Source: an uncultured Bacteroidales bacterium (GTDB lineage: Bacteria > Bacteroidota > Bacteroidia > Bacteroidales > Bacteroidaceae). From it: a stretch of DNA of 64,000 nt. Below are positions 18,885 to 28,021 of this stretch, one piece after another. Numbering within the stretch: the stretch's first letter is position 1; every line of letters starts with the position of its first letter. Below the pieces are notes generated by a model. The model did no database searches. It saw only the letters and a list, made by a program, of their open reading frames with translations, and had not been told where the DNA came from. A program made the position numbers and the translations under genes. The stretch is from the NCBI GenBank assembly GCA_902800305.1, contig CADCDP010000014.1, forward strand, positions 62,001 through 126,000, read 5' to 3'.

Positions 18885-19808
18885 ATGAAAAAGAAGAGGA
18901 TAACCCTACATATTTTGATTGTCTTGTTCGTCTTTCTCTCAAGCCTTTCAGCCATAGCGCAGGAACAGAATACTGACCCTGTGATGCCTGGTGAATCGCC
19001 CAAACCGACCAAGTATGTTGCGCTGGAGGAAGAGAAAGAACACCTCGTGTTTTTCCAAGGCTTCACACTTTCAGCCGATGTTTTTGGTCCCATCTCTTTA
19101 ATGGTTTCCGACTATGGTACTTTGGAAGGTGCTCTTCGACTCAATCTGAAAAACACCTACCTGCCTATCGTAGAAGCTGGGTATGGCCAATGTGATAAGA
19201 CGGATTTTAACACGTCCGTTTCCTACAAAGTGAAAGCACCCTTTATGCGAGTGGGTATTGACCTGAACCTGCTGAAAGATAAGTTTCAGGATAATCGCCT
19301 TTATTTGGGTGTACGTTACGGCTTTTCCTCCTACCAATATGACATAGCAGGCCCTGCGATGACTGACCCCGTGTGGGGAGGAAGCGAACCCTTCAACTTC
19401 AAAGGCATCGATTGTACCAGTCATTGGGGAGAGGTGATTTTTGGAGCAGAAGTGAAAATCTACAAGAATTTCCACATGGGATGGATGATTCGATACAAGA
19501 AAGAGTTTTCCTCCACAACAAGCGACTATGCAAAGCCAAGCTGTATCCCGGGTTATGGATATACCACGAATTCTACATGCTGGGGAGGAACTTACAGTTT
19601 GATTTTCGATTTGAACTGGGGAAAGAAGAAGAGCCACAAGCGAGGCGTGAAAGTGGAGATAAGGGATATTCCTCAACAGGATGAAAATGTCGATGGAATC
19701 GAACAAGAAGATGAAGAAAAGATAGAAAAAGAAGGAGAAACAGACAATGGAGAAAGAACAGGAAACACAGAAAAAGTCAGCACAGGAGAAGCAAACACCG
19801 ACATTTGA
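18885..19808 (+). CDS. Outer-membrane beta-barrel protein, DUF6048-like
   Basis: A 307-residue protein with a signal peptide (cleavage near SAIAQEQN). The middle is rich in alternating aromatic beta-strands (YLGVRYGFSSYQYD, MGWMIRYKKEF, YSLIFDLNWG) as in outer-membrane barrels. The last 50 residues are a Glu/Asp/Lys-rich tail encoded where the frame overlaps apbE by 62 bp. I take ATG 18885 (MKKKRITLH); the frame is open to 18867. It is probably a functional pair with the preceding lipoprotein. Confidence 0.7.
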   Translation: MKKKRITLHILIVLFVFLSSLSAIAQEQNTDPVMPGESPKPTKYVALEEEKEHLVFFQGFTLSADVFGPISLMVSDYGTLEGALRLNLKNTYLPIVEAGYGQCDKTDFNTSVSYKVKAPFMRVGIDLNLLKDKFQDNRLYLGVRYGFSSYQYDIAGPAMTDPVWGGSEPFNFKGIDCTSHWGEVIFGAEVKIYKNFHMGWMIRYKKEFSSTTSDYAKPSCIPGYGYTTNSTCWGGTYSLIFDLNWGKKKSHKRGVKVEIRDIPQQDENVDGIEQEDEEKIEKEGETDNGERTGNTEKVSTGEANTDI

Positions 19809-20880
19809 CCCATACGCGCCACATAAGATTAAGTGGTGGGGATGGCCATTGCTCATCCTGCTCATTGTCGGAACGGTTTACATCTTCCGTACGAATCATC
19901 CTGACCAGTCTTCCAAGGCAACAACGGGTAAAGCATGGAAGACTTCTGAGGTACAAAAGTGTGAAGGTGCTGTGTTTGGTACGTTCTACCACATCACTTA
20001 CGAAGCAACCACCTCCATGCAAAAGGATATTGAAACGACACTGACCGCTGTTGACCATTCGCTTTCGCCCTTTAATCCGACATCTGTTATCACCGCCATT
20101 AACAATAACACCAATCTATCGGTGGATTCGATGTTTTCAGAAGTTTTTGTCCTTGCCAAGGAAGTGTCAGCTGCAACCGATGGTGCTTTCGACATCACGG
20201 TGGCTCCACTCGTCAATCTATGGGGATTTGGGTTCAAAAACATGGACAATGTGAACGAAGAGAAGGTGGACAGCTTACTGAAATATATAGGCATCGACAA
20301 TGTGTCACTATCGAATGGGGAAATTCACAAGACGCACCCTGAGACCATGCTCGATTGTAGTGCCATTGCAAAGGGTTATGGCGTGGACGCTGTGGGCAAA
20401 TGTCTTGAAAGCCGAGGGGTGAAGAACTACATGGTGGAAATTGGTGGCGAAGTGAGAGTGAGAGGCTTGAATCCGAGAGGAAACCTTTGGAGAATTGGCA
20501 TCAACACCCCTAATGATGACCCCACAAGCACGAGTAACGAAATAGAAAAAGTGCTGCAGGTCACTCAGCTTTCGATGGCGACATCGGGCAACTACCGTAA
20601 TTTTTACGAGAAAGACGGAAAGAAATATGCGCACACTATCGACCCACGAACGGGTTATCCTGTACAACATAGTATCCTCTCCTCTACGGTACTTGCTGCC
20701 AACTGTGCCACGGCTGATGCATACGCTACTGCGTTTATGGTGTTAGGGCTTGAAAAAGCGCAGCAAGTGCTCGAAAAGCACAATGAATTGATGGCTTTCT
20801 TCATCTACACCGACGAGCAAGGACAAACGAAAGAATGGTACACGGAAAGCCTTCGAAACCTGATTCTCGACAACGAGTAA
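19747..20880 (+). CDS. apbE: FAD:protein FMN transferase ApbE
   Basis: A 377-residue enzyme that attaches FMN covalently to flavoproteins of Rnf/Nqr type. An N-terminal anchor helix (about 30-47) places the domain in the periplasm. Seen: GTFYHITYE at the domain start, DGAFDITVAPLVNLWGFG, the FAD-binding LDCSAIAKGYGVD, GGEVRVRG and the metal-site HTIDPRTGYP. Its start lies inside the preceding barrel gene (62-bp overlap, different frame), so translation is coupled. The N-terminal 25 residues are polar and poorly conserved-looking. Confidence 0.93.
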   Translation: MEKEQETQKKSAQEKQTPTFDPYAPHKIKWWGWPLLILLIVGTVYIFRTNHPDQSSKATTGKAWKTSEVQKCEGAVFGTFYHITYEATTSMQKDIETTLTAVDHSLSPFNPTSVITAINNNTNLSVDSMFSEVFVLAKEVSAATDGAFDITVAPLVNLWGFGFKNMDNVNEEKVDSLLKYIGIDNVSLSNGEIHKTHPETMLDCSAIAKGYGVDAVGKCLESRGVKNYMVEIGGEVRVRGLNPRGNLWRIGINTPNDDPTSTSNEIEKVLQVTQLSMATSGNYRNFYEKDGKKYAHTIDPRTGYPVQHSILSSTVLAANCATADAYATAFMVLGLEKAQQVLEKHNELMAFFIYTDEQGQTKEWYTESLRNLILDNE

Positions 20881-20908
20881 GTAATCACCTCTAAATAATA
20901 GTAAGACG

Positions 20909-21577
20909 ATGGAATTGACAATGTTTGAACGGATGCTCCAGCTTCCACTTCTTCAGGGACTCACTTCCCAAGAGATGTCGGAAGTGATGTCGCATGTGCG
21001 TCTTGACTTTGTCAACTACCAGTCAGGCGATGAAATCGTCATGCAGGATGCTCCCTGCCGCAACCTCATCTACATTATCAGTGGTGAACTGATGGCCGAA
21101 TACCGCGACCCACAATACCGTTTTACGTTGACGGAGTATCTGCCACAAGTAAAAGTGCTGGAACCCTACAATATGTTTGGTATGTATCAGAAGTATTCTC
21201 GGACATACCAGTTCAAAGACGATGGCATCACCCTGAACATCGATAAACAGGTGGTGCTGAAACGGCTGATGGCGAATACGATTGTGAAAATCAATCTGAT
21301 GAACATCACCTGTAACCGCTATCAGCAGACACTCCGCATTTTGTGTGACACTCCAGAAAACACGGTGAAGGACAAGATTGTAAAATTCATTCTTTCCTAT
21401 TCGTCTGTTCCTAAAGGTGCGAAAGAGTTAAAAATCAAGATGGTGAACCTTGCCGACATATTGCACGAAACAAGGTTGAAAGTTTCGCAAACCCTCAACG
21501 ACTTGGATCGTGAAGGGTTGCTGACACTACAAAGAGGCTATATTGCCATTCCTGAGATACAAGACTTATATAAATAA
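20909..21577 (+). CDS. Crp/Fnr-family transcriptional regulator
   Basis: A 222-residue protein with an N-terminal cyclic-nucleotide-binding-like beta-roll (about 15-105) and a C-terminal winged helix-turn-helix (LADILHETRLKVSQTLNDLDREG near 180). The Arg-Ser phosphate-binding signature of cAMP-responsive CRP is not visible, and there is no FNR-type N-terminal cysteine set. The effector is unknown. It starts 28 bp after apbE and may be part of that transcript. Confidence 0.88.
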   Translation: MELTMFERMLQLPLLQGLTSQEMSEVMSHVRLDFVNYQSGDEIVMQDAPCRNLIYIISGELMAEYRDPQYRFTLTEYLPQVKVLEPYNMFGMYQKYSRTYQFKDDGITLNIDKQVVLKRLMANTIVKINLMNITCNRYQQTLRILCDTPENTVKDKIVKFILSYSSVPKGAKELKIKMVNLADILHETRLKVSQTLNDLDREGLLTLQRGYIAIPEIQDLYK

Positions 21578-21639
21578 CCCTCCAAACTATATAACTAAAC
21601 AACTAATCAACTAAACAACTAAATAATAATACGTCAGAC

Positions 21640-23712
21640 ATGAATCCGTTTTACACCTCATACGAATATATCCCCTTCGACAAAATCAGCGAAGCCGACT
21701 ACGAACCGGCCATGATGAAAGGAATCGAAGAAGAAGATAAGGAAATTGATGCGATTGTCAACAATCCAGAGGCACCCACCTTCGAAAACACAGTGGAGGC
21801 ATTGGAGCGTTCGGGCGAACTGCTGAGTAGAGTGACAGAGGTGTTCTTTAATCAGTTGAATGCGGAGACAACCGATTTTCTCGATGAGTTGGCACAAAAG
21901 ATGTCGCCCATCCTTTCTGAGCACGCCAACAACATCAGCCTGAACGAAAAGCTTTTCCAACGGGTAAAAGCAGTTTACCACGACTATGCTTCCCATGGAT
22001 TCTCTCGTCTGAACGCTGAACAGTTGATGCTCTTGAAAAACTGTTATGAAGGCTTTATCAGAAATGGAGCCAACCTGTCCAAGAACAAAAAGAAGCAGTT
22101 TCGAAAGATTTCGGCAGAACTGGGTGTGCTATCCCTGCAATTCTCACAGAACAAACTGAAGGAAACGAACGGATTTTCCCTGCACATTACCGATGAAACC
22201 GAATTGGCAGGACTTCCAGAAAGTGCCATCGACCTTGCGCGACAAACCGCCAAGGAAGCAGGAAAGGACGGATGGGTGTTCACGCTACAAGCTCCCTCCT
22301 ACACTCCTTTCCTTACTTACTCTGCCCGTCGCGACTTGCGAAAGAAAATGTACATGGCTTACAACACCATGGGTACGCACGACAACGAAAACAATAACAT
22401 CCAGATTGTCAGCAAGATTGTCAACCTTCATCGGGAGATGGCTCAGTTGCTGGGCTTCCCGACGTATGCCGACTATGCCTTAGCTCATCGTATGGCAGAT
22501 AATCCTGATCATGTATATTTCCTGTTAGATTGTTTGATTCAGGCATACATGCCTACCGCAAAGGCTGAAGTGCAGGAAATAGAAAAACTGTATTATCAGG
22601 AAGAATCTCTCGATGAAACCGCCCTTTCTGCCGACGACGACCGTCGATTCATGCCTTGGGACTTTGCCTACTATGCCAACAAGCTAAAGGAAAGCCGCTT
22701 CAACCTTAACAGCGAGATGTTGCGCCCTTATTTCGAATTGTCGAAAGTGAAGGAAGGTGTGTTCGGCTTGGCCACACGACTCTATGGCATCACCTTCCGA
22801 AAGAACCCCGATGTGCCCGTCTATCATCCCGATGTAGAAGCTTATGATGTGCTTGATGAAGATGGGAGCTACCTCGCCCTCTTCTATTGCGACTTCCATC
22901 CCCGTGCCTCCAAGAAGTCGGGGGCTTGGATGACCTCCTACAAAGAGCAATGGAAGGAAAAGGATGGCACCAACTCACGTCCACAGGTCTCTATCGTGAT
23001 GAACCTCTCCAAACCCACGGAAGGCAAACCCGCCCTCCTCACGCTCGGCGAGGTCGAGACATTCCTGCACGAGTTTGGCCACTCACTCCACGGCATCTTC
23101 GCCAACACCACCTATCGTTCCCTTTCTGGCACTAATGTCTATTGGGACTTTGTGGAGTTGCCTTCGCAGTTCATGGAGAATTTCGCTGTAGAGAAAGATT
23201 TCCTCAACACCTTCGCTTTCCATTACCAGACAGGAGAGCCGATGCCCCAAGAACTGATTGACCGCATCATCGCAAGCCGCAACTTCAATGTTGCCTACGC
23301 TTGTATGCGCCAAGTGAGCTTCGGACTGCTCGACATGGCTTTCTACACCCTCACCACTCCCTTTACCGCCGACCTCTTCCAATTTGAGAATGAAGCATGG
23401 AAACGCGCCCAAGTGTTGCCACACGTGGAAGGCACGTGCATGACCACGCAGTTCTCCCACATCATGGCAGGTGGCTATTCTGCTGGTTATTACAGTTACA
23501 AGTGGGCGGAAGTGCTCGACGCCGATGCTTTCTCACTCTTCAAACAGCGAGGCATTTTCGACCGTACCACCGCCCAAAGTTTCCGCGACAACATTCTTTC
23601 CCGAGGTGGCACAGAACACCCCATGACCCTCTACAAACGTTTCCGAGGACAAGAACCCACTATCGAGGCCCTGTTGCAACGTAATGGTATCTCTATCGAC
23701 CATGCCTCTTAA
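21640..23712 (+). CDS. M3-family zinc metallopeptidase (peptidyl-dipeptidase Dcp/oligopeptidase A type)
   Basis: A 690-residue thimet-type oligopeptidase. The zinc motif HEFGHSLH starts at His477, with the third-ligand Glu expected shortly after (NVYWDFVELPSQFMENF). An N-terminal helical part covers residues 1-220. No signal peptide is present, so it is probably cytosolic and degrades short peptides. The ending GQEPTIEALLQRNGI is typical of the family. The length matches Dcp and OpdA, and the two cannot be separated here. Confidence 0.94.
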   Translation: MNPFYTSYEYIPFDKISEADYEPAMMKGIEEEDKEIDAIVNNPEAPTFENTVEALERSGELLSRVTEVFFNQLNAETTDFLDELAQKMSPILSEHANNISLNEKLFQRVKAVYHDYASHGFSRLNAEQLMLLKNCYEGFIRNGANLSKNKKKQFRKISAELGVLSLQFSQNKLKETNGFSLHITDETELAGLPESAIDLARQTAKEAGKDGWVFTLQAPSYTPFLTYSARRDLRKKMYMAYNTMGTHDNENNNIQIVSKIVNLHREMAQLLGFPTYADYALAHRMADNPDHVYFLLDCLIQAYMPTAKAEVQEIEKLYYQEESLDETALSADDDRRFMPWDFAYYANKLKESRFNLNSEMLRPYFELSKVKEGVFGLATRLYGITFRKNPDVPVYHPDVEAYDVLDEDGSYLALFYCDFHPRASKKSGAWMTSYKEQWKEKDGTNSRPQVSIVMNLSKPTEGKPALLTLGEVETFLHEFGHSLHGIFANTTYRSLSGTNVYWDFVELPSQFMENFAVEKDFLNTFAFHYQTGEPMPQELIDRIIASRNFNVAYACMRQVSFGLLDMAFYTLTTPFTADLFQFENEAWKRAQVLPHVEGTCMTTQFSHIMAGGYSAGYYSYKWAEVLDADAFSLFKQRGIFDRTTAQSFRDNILSRGGTEHPMTLYKRFRGQEPTIEALLQRNGISIDHAS

Positions 23713-23726
23713 TAATATATATATGT

Positions 23727-24170
23727 ATGAAAAAAGAGAAATTACAGATTCTGTTACTTCTGCTCACTACCCTCTTCTGTGTATCTTGTAGCCAAGAAGA
23801 TGACATCGATGAAATCTTTACTGGCAAGACGTGGTATATGAATGGCGGTACCATCAATGGTATGAGACTCAACAGCGACGTAAAGAACTTCTATACGGAT
23901 GCTGGGATGAATGCATATTATATCACCTTCACTACCAACAGATTTCAAGGTGTGCTCTCAGCAGGAACCAGCTTTTCTGGTGTGTGGTCAGCCAATGGGA
24001 AACATCAAACCATCACACTCGAAATGACCTCATCCCCCGAACTGTCAACTCCGTTCGATAAACAAATCTACAACATCCTTTCTTCCGTTACATCTTATAA
24101 AAGTGGAGCCGATTTTCTGCAACTGAAAGAAGACGGCCAGAATGAAGTGGTATTTGGTAATACAAGATAA
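23727..24170 (+). CDS. Small lipoprotein (DUF4847-like)
   Basis: A 147-residue lipoprotein with lipobox CVSC (Cys21) followed by acidic SQEDDIDE. The mature part is a small beta-rich domain (TGKTWYMNGGTIN, YYITFTTNRFQG, GVWSANGKHQTITL) resembling lipocalin-like small-domain lipoproteins of Bacteroidetes. I tentatively place it with DUF4847. Located 14 bp after the M3 peptidase, so in the same operon. Function unknown. Confidence 0.65.
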   Translation: MKKEKLQILLLLLTTLFCVSCSQEDDIDEIFTGKTWYMNGGTINGMRLNSDVKNFYTDAGMNAYYITFTTNRFQGVLSAGTSFSGVWSANGKHQTITLEMTSSPELSTPFDKQIYNILSSVTSYKSGADFLQLKEDGQNEVVFGNTR

Positions 24171-24190
24171 TCAATCAACAAGAAAACGAT

Positions 24191-24616
24191 ATGCAAGAAG
24201 ACAAGCAATACAAACTCGACTGCCGCTATGTGCGCATGGCACGAATCTGGGCAGAGAATTCTTACTGTCAACGCCGCCAAGTGGGTGCGTTGGTGGTGAA
24301 GAACAAGGCCATCATCTCCGACGGCTACAACGGCACTCCGTCTGGCTTCGAGAATGTGTGTGAAGACGAAAACAATGTGACCAAACCCTACGTGCTTCAT
24401 GCTGAGGCAAATGCCATTACCAAGCTGGCGCGTTCGCACAATTCGAGCGATGGCGCCACGCTCTACATCACAGCTTCACCTTGCATCGAATGTGCCAAAC
24501 TCATTATACAAGCCGGTATCAAACGTGTGGTCTATTCCGAGAAATATCGGCTTGAAGACGGACTCAATCTTCTGAAACGTGCAGGAATTGAAGTAGAATA
24601 CATCAACCCAGAATAA
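24191..24616 (+). CDS. dCMP/cytidine deaminase-family protein
   Basis: A 141-residue zinc deaminase. Zinc and catalytic motif HAEANAI and PCIEC (TASPCIECAKLI) are both present, with the early QVGALVVKN strand typical of ComEB/dCMP deaminases. It would convert dCMP to dUMP for dTMP synthesis. In a row with the lipoprotein and the S41 protease at about 20-bp spacing. Confidence 0.92.
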   Translation: MQEDKQYKLDCRYVRMARIWAENSYCQRRQVGALVVKNKAIISDGYNGTPSGFENVCEDENNVTKPYVLHAEANAITKLARSHNSSDGATLYITASPCIECAKLIIQAGIKRVVYSEKYRLEDGLNLLKRAGIEVEYINPE

Positions 24617-24638
24617 TCAAAGATAAACACTCCGAATT

Positions 24639-26366
24639 ATGGACAACAACATTCATCGCAATAACCGCTGGGTGCCACTCATCATCGCCGTAAGCACCAT
24701 TGTCGGCATCATCATCGGAACCTTCTTTGCCAACCGATTTGCAAACAATCGGTTGAACATCATTAACTCTTCGTCGAACAAGCTGAACGACCTGCTGCAC
24801 ATTATCGATGACCAATATGTAGATACCGTCGATATTGCCAATATTGTGGAACAGTCGATGCCTAAGATTCTCGAAGAACTTGACCCCCATTCTTCCTATA
24901 TCTCCTCGAAAGATGCCAAGACCGCCAACGACGATTTGAAGGGTTCGTTCAGTGGGGTAGGCATACAATTTGTGATTCGTGAAGATACCGTTCGTGTCAC
25001 CAACATCATCAAAGGAGGGCCTTCTGAAAAAGTGGGCATTTTGGCTGGCGACAAAATTGTGTCAGTAGATGGAGAGCCATACGTGGGCGACGTTGTGACG
25101 AACGAGGAGACTCTCCATCGTCTGAAAGGAGAAAAGGGGACAAAAGTGAAAATCGGCATTTTGCGTCATGGACAGAAGACCCCCATCTCTTTCACTGTGG
25201 TGCGTGGCGACATTCCTCTCAAGAGTGTCGATGCCACCTACATGATTAATAAAGAACTGGGGTATGTGAAAATCAAGAACTTCGGAGAAACCACCTACCC
25301 CGAGTTGCTGACTTCGTTGGCAGAACTGGAAGCAGAAGGTTTCAGAGGTCTTGTGGTTGACCTCCGAGGCAATGGTGGAGGCTATCTTTCGGCTGCCATC
25401 CAGATGGTAAATGAGTTCTTGCCTAAAAATAGTCTCATCGTCTATACACAAGGTCGGCGTGCTCGTCGCGAAGAATACCGTAGCGACGGACGTGGCTCTT
25501 ATCAGCATCTTCCACTCATTGTGCTGACCGACGAAACCACCGCTTCTGCTGCTGAGATATTCTCTGGTGCCATACAGGACAATGACCGTGGCATCATTGT
25601 GGGACGCCGTTCGTTCGGCAAGGGATTGGTGCAGCAACCAGTCGAATTCTCCGACGGTTCACTCATCCACCTCACGATAGCTCGCTACTACACTCCTTCG
25701 GGACGCTGCATCCAGAAGCCTTACGTGAAGGGACAACCCAAAGAATACGAAATGGATCTTGTCACACGTTACGAACGCGGAGAATTTTTTAGCCAAGACA
25801 GTATCCGCCAGACGGGTGAAAAATACTACACCAGCATCGGTCGTACGGTGTATGGTGGTGGAGGCATCATGCCAGACTATTTTGTAGCGGAAGACACCAC
25901 TGCACTCACACCCTACTATTCCGAGTGCGTCACCAAGGGCACCATTGCTCAGTTCTGTTTCGAATACACCGACAACAACCGAGACCGTCTGAAAACCATC
26001 AGCAATGCAGCCGAAATGGAGAAATATCTTCGTCGTCAAGGCATCGTTGACCAATTCATCCACTATGCCGACAGCAAGGGGATTGTTCGACGCAATAACA
26101 TGATTCTGAAATCGCAGCATTTGTTCGAACAGGCCATCTATGGCAGCATCATTTACAATATGCTCGACATGAACGACTACGTGCAATACCTGAATCACGA
26201 AGACCCCACCATCGAGAAAGCCATCCAATTATTCAAAAATAAAAAGACAAAACCCACGCTGGATGAACAAAAAGGAACTGAGAGCGCACATTCGACTCCT
26301 AAAAAAGCAGCATACAACAGAGGAACTTTCGGCATTAAGCCATCAACTTACAGCCATACTGCTTGA
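24639..26366 (+). CDS. S41 C-terminal processing peptidase
   Basis: A 575-residue Ctp-type serine protease. An N-terminal membrane segment (about 13-30) anchors it toward the periplasm. A PDZ domain (about 90-175, FSGVGIQFVIRED, GPSEKVGILAGDKIVSVDG) precedes the protease core with catalytic Ser303 (ETTASAAEIFSG) and Lys328 (FGKGLVQQP). The final 34 residues overlap the next gene and are Lys/Thr/Ser-rich with no family resemblance. A frameshift that extended the C-terminus is possible. Confidence 0.94.
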   Translation: MDNNIHRNNRWVPLIIAVSTIVGIIIGTFFANRFANNRLNIINSSSNKLNDLLHIIDDQYVDTVDIANIVEQSMPKILEELDPHSSYISSKDAKTANDDLKGSFSGVGIQFVIREDTVRVTNIIKGGPSEKVGILAGDKIVSVDGEPYVGDVVTNEETLHRLKGEKGTKVKIGILRHGQKTPISFTVVRGDIPLKSVDATYMINKELGYVKIKNFGETTYPELLTSLAELEAEGFRGLVVDLRGNGGGYLSAAIQMVNEFLPKNSLIVYTQGRRARREEYRSDGRGSYQHLPLIVLTDETTASAAEIFSGAIQDNDRGIIVGRRSFGKGLVQQPVEFSDGSLIHLTIARYYTPSGRCIQKPYVKGQPKEYEMDLVTRYERGEFFSQDSIRQTGEKYYTSIGRTVYGGGGIMPDYFVAEDTTALTPYYSECVTKGTIAQFCFEYTDNNRDRLKTISNAAEMEKYLRRQGIVDQFIHYADSKGIVRRNNMILKSQHLFEQAIYGSIIYNMLDMNDYVQYLNHEDPTIEKAIQLFKNKKTKPTLDEQKGTESAHSTPKKAAYNRGTFGIKPSTYSHTA

Positions 26367-26877
26367 TAGGATAAAAGCTCACGACGAGCAATGTGCCCAA
26401 TACAATGAGCACTTCCAGCTGTTGCGGAAGCTCAATGGAGCATGTCAACCCATCCAAGTTATACTGCTCTACCACTCACTTCCCGATGAAGTGGAGACAC
26501 ACGATTTGATTCAAACGCTCCATTCCATGGGCAAAACGGTACTTCTGCCAACCGTCGTGGGTGACGAATTGGAACTACACGAATACCTCGATGAAAAGGC
26601 TTTCTCTACCTCACCATCCTTTGGCATCCAAGAATCCACGGGGCCTCTCTTCACCGATTATGCCAAGATAGACTTGGCCATCATCCCAGGCATGGCTTTC
26701 ACCCCGCAAGGTGACCGACTTGGCAGAGGTAAAGGGTACTATGACCGACTACTCCCCCACCTCACCTGCCCCCTCATTGGTCTGGCCTTCCCCTTCCAGA
26801 TGGCAGATTCCATCCCCACCGAAGACCACGATGTAAAAATGGACGAAGTCGTCTATTACCCATATTCAGTAAAATAG
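26263..26877 (+). CDS. 5-formyltetrahydrofolate cyclo-ligase
   Basis: A 204-residue ATP-dependent enzyme of folate metabolism (5-formyl-THF to 5,10-methenyl-THF). The typical start MNKKELRAHIR and C-terminal signature GDRLGRGKGYYDR are present, along with LAIIPGMAF. About 20 residues near 35-60 (AHDEQCAQYNEHFQLLRKLN) look like a lineage-specific insertion. The start lies 104 bp inside the S41 gene in another frame. Confidence 0.92.
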   Translation: MNKKELRAHIRLLKKQHTTEELSALSHQLTAILLDRIKAHDEQCAQYNEHFQLLRKLNGACQPIQVILLYHSLPDEVETHDLIQTLHSMGKTVLLPTVVGDELELHEYLDEKAFSTSPSFGIQESTGPLFTDYAKIDLAIIPGMAFTPQGDRLGRGKGYYDRLLPHLTCPLIGLAFPFQMADSIPTEDHDVKMDEVVYYPYSVK

Positions 26878-26989
26878 ATAATGATGAAATAACGATTCTA
26901 TATCATCCCTTTTACTAAACAAATGGCTTGATTTTTGAAACAAACACTCTTTTTTCTTATAAAATGCTTTCTATTTCCAAGGTTTTTTG

Positions 26990-26997
26990 TACCTTTG
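26990..26997 (+). promoter_or_regulatory. Promoter -7 element ahead of upxY and the capsule locus
   Basis: TACCTTTG, 132 bp before the upxY start region, with no perfect TTTG at 19 bp. It would produce a 5' leader of about 110-120 nt. No invertible-promoter inverted repeats flank it in the window, so phase inversion as in B. fragilis capsule loci is not apparent. Confidence 0.55.
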
Positions 26998-27007
26998 CAG
27001 CCGAAAT

Positions 27008-27090
27008 CCATCTCTCCTTGTAGAGATTGACATGTTTTGACAGGTTTTCCACTTCACCCATAGGCTACATTTTAGAGCCAAACGAGGTGG
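27008..27090 (+). promoter_or_regulatory. Structured 5' leader of upxY
   Basis: Three potential hairpins. ATCTCT/AGAGAT lies at 27008-27025. GGCT/AGCC lies at 27063-27079, nested inside a longer CCACTTC/GAGGTGG pairing spanning about 27049-27090 with one G-U. UpxY proteins act on 5' leader RNA of their own operon, so this is the likely target region (inference). Confidence 0.4.
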
Positions 27091-27121
27091 TTTCCTACAA
27101 AAAACAAAATGGAAAAAGGAT

Positions 27122-27718
27122 TTGAATTCCCCAAAAGAAATCATCAAGGTTTCTGCACCCCTGCATAAACCTTCTGCCGGAGGCGTACCCGACCGCAAGT
27201 GGCATGTTGCATTAGTTCGTCGCAACTACGAACGCCTTTGTCGTGATAAATTGCTGTCGCTGGGACACGAAGCTTATGTGGCAAGCCAAAAAGAGACACA
27301 TGTTTATGGCAGTCGCAATCGCAGGGAAGTCGAACGGTTAGTCATTCCAGGCATTGTCTTTATCCTTGTCAACGAAAAAGAACGACAGGCAACGCTCAAA
27401 GAGTGTCCACTCATCTATCACTACATGACCAATCGAGCCGAACGAGCCAACGACCTCGGCCGCCATCCTTTTGCCACCATACCCGACAATCAGATGGAAC
27501 GGTTGCGTTACATGCTCTACCATGCCGAAACGCCCGTGAACTTCACCAGTGAGCCTCTCCGTTTAGGTGACCACATCCGTGTGGCACGAGGTCAACTCGC
27601 TGGACTTGAAGGCACCATTTCCCGTCAAGCCAGCTCCACCTTCCTCGTAGTCACTCTCGATATCCTCGGCTCCGCCATGGTCACCATCTCCCCCGACGAC
27701 ATCGAAAGAATCGCCTAA
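27122..27718 (+). CDS. UpxY-family transcription antiterminator (NusG/RfaH paralogue)
   Basis: A 198-residue NusG-like protein that lets RNA polymerase read through the long capsule operon. The NGN domain begins KWHVALVRRNYERLCRDKL and includes LVIPGIVFILV. A KOW-like end has LGDHIRVARGQLAGLEGT. The frame lacks an ATG: the first usable codon is TTG at 27122. An ATG at 27109 is one base out of frame and reads MEKGFEFPKRNH. Removing one base in the CCCCAAAA run at about 27129-27136 would join it to KEIIKVSAP. This suggests an indel, a sequencing error or a slippery homopolymer. Confidence 0.85.
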   Translation: MNSPKEIIKVSAPLHKPSAGGVPDRKWHVALVRRNYERLCRDKLLSLGHEAYVASQKETHVYGSRNRREVERLVIPGIVFILVNEKERQATLKECPLIYHYMTNRAERANDLGRHPFATIPDNQMERLRYMLYHAETPVNFTSEPLRLGDHIRVARGQLAGLEGTISRQASSTFLVVTLDILGSAMVTISPDDIERIA

Positions 27719-27848
27719 CACCCCCTCTCCCTGTTCTGTCATGTCCTGTATGAAAAATTTATCTCTAAAAATATACATTTTCCTTGTTTGTTCTTAAATA
27801 AAAACGTAACTTTGCAAGTGAAATAAATATATCTAAATTGTTAGTGTT

Positions 27849-28007
27849 ATGTTAGGCATCGATACAACTTATCCCCTTGTTACTGGGCACTATGCGGCAG
27901 AAATGCGTGCAGCAGCTGTACGTGTCCACACAAGACAATTAAACGCGTCAGACCAAAAGGTTCTTGAAAGATCCAAGAAAATCCTTCAAGAATATCGCCT
28001 TTGTTAA
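27849..28007 (+). CDS. Small hypothetical protein (52 aa)
   Basis: An ATG ORF of 52 codons (starts MLGIDTTYPLVTGHYAA, ends KILQEYRLC) downstream of a TAACTTTG promoter-like motif. The composition (MRAAAVRVHTRQLNAS, helical and basic) looks protein-like, but I recognise no family. It sits directly upstream of a GNAT remnant and could be a partial gene. Confidence 0.4.
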   Translation: MLGIDTTYPLVTGHYAAEMRAAAVRVHTRQLNASDQKVLERSKKILQEYRLC

Positions 28008-28021
28008 CAGTTCGAGCATAT

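Noticed and set aside
26880..27121. Invertible capsule promoter
   Set aside because: I could not find inverted repeats flanking the promoter or a nearby recombinase gene.
27849..28007. UpxZ, expected after upxY
   Set aside because: The 52-residue product is far too short and has no similarity that I recognise.
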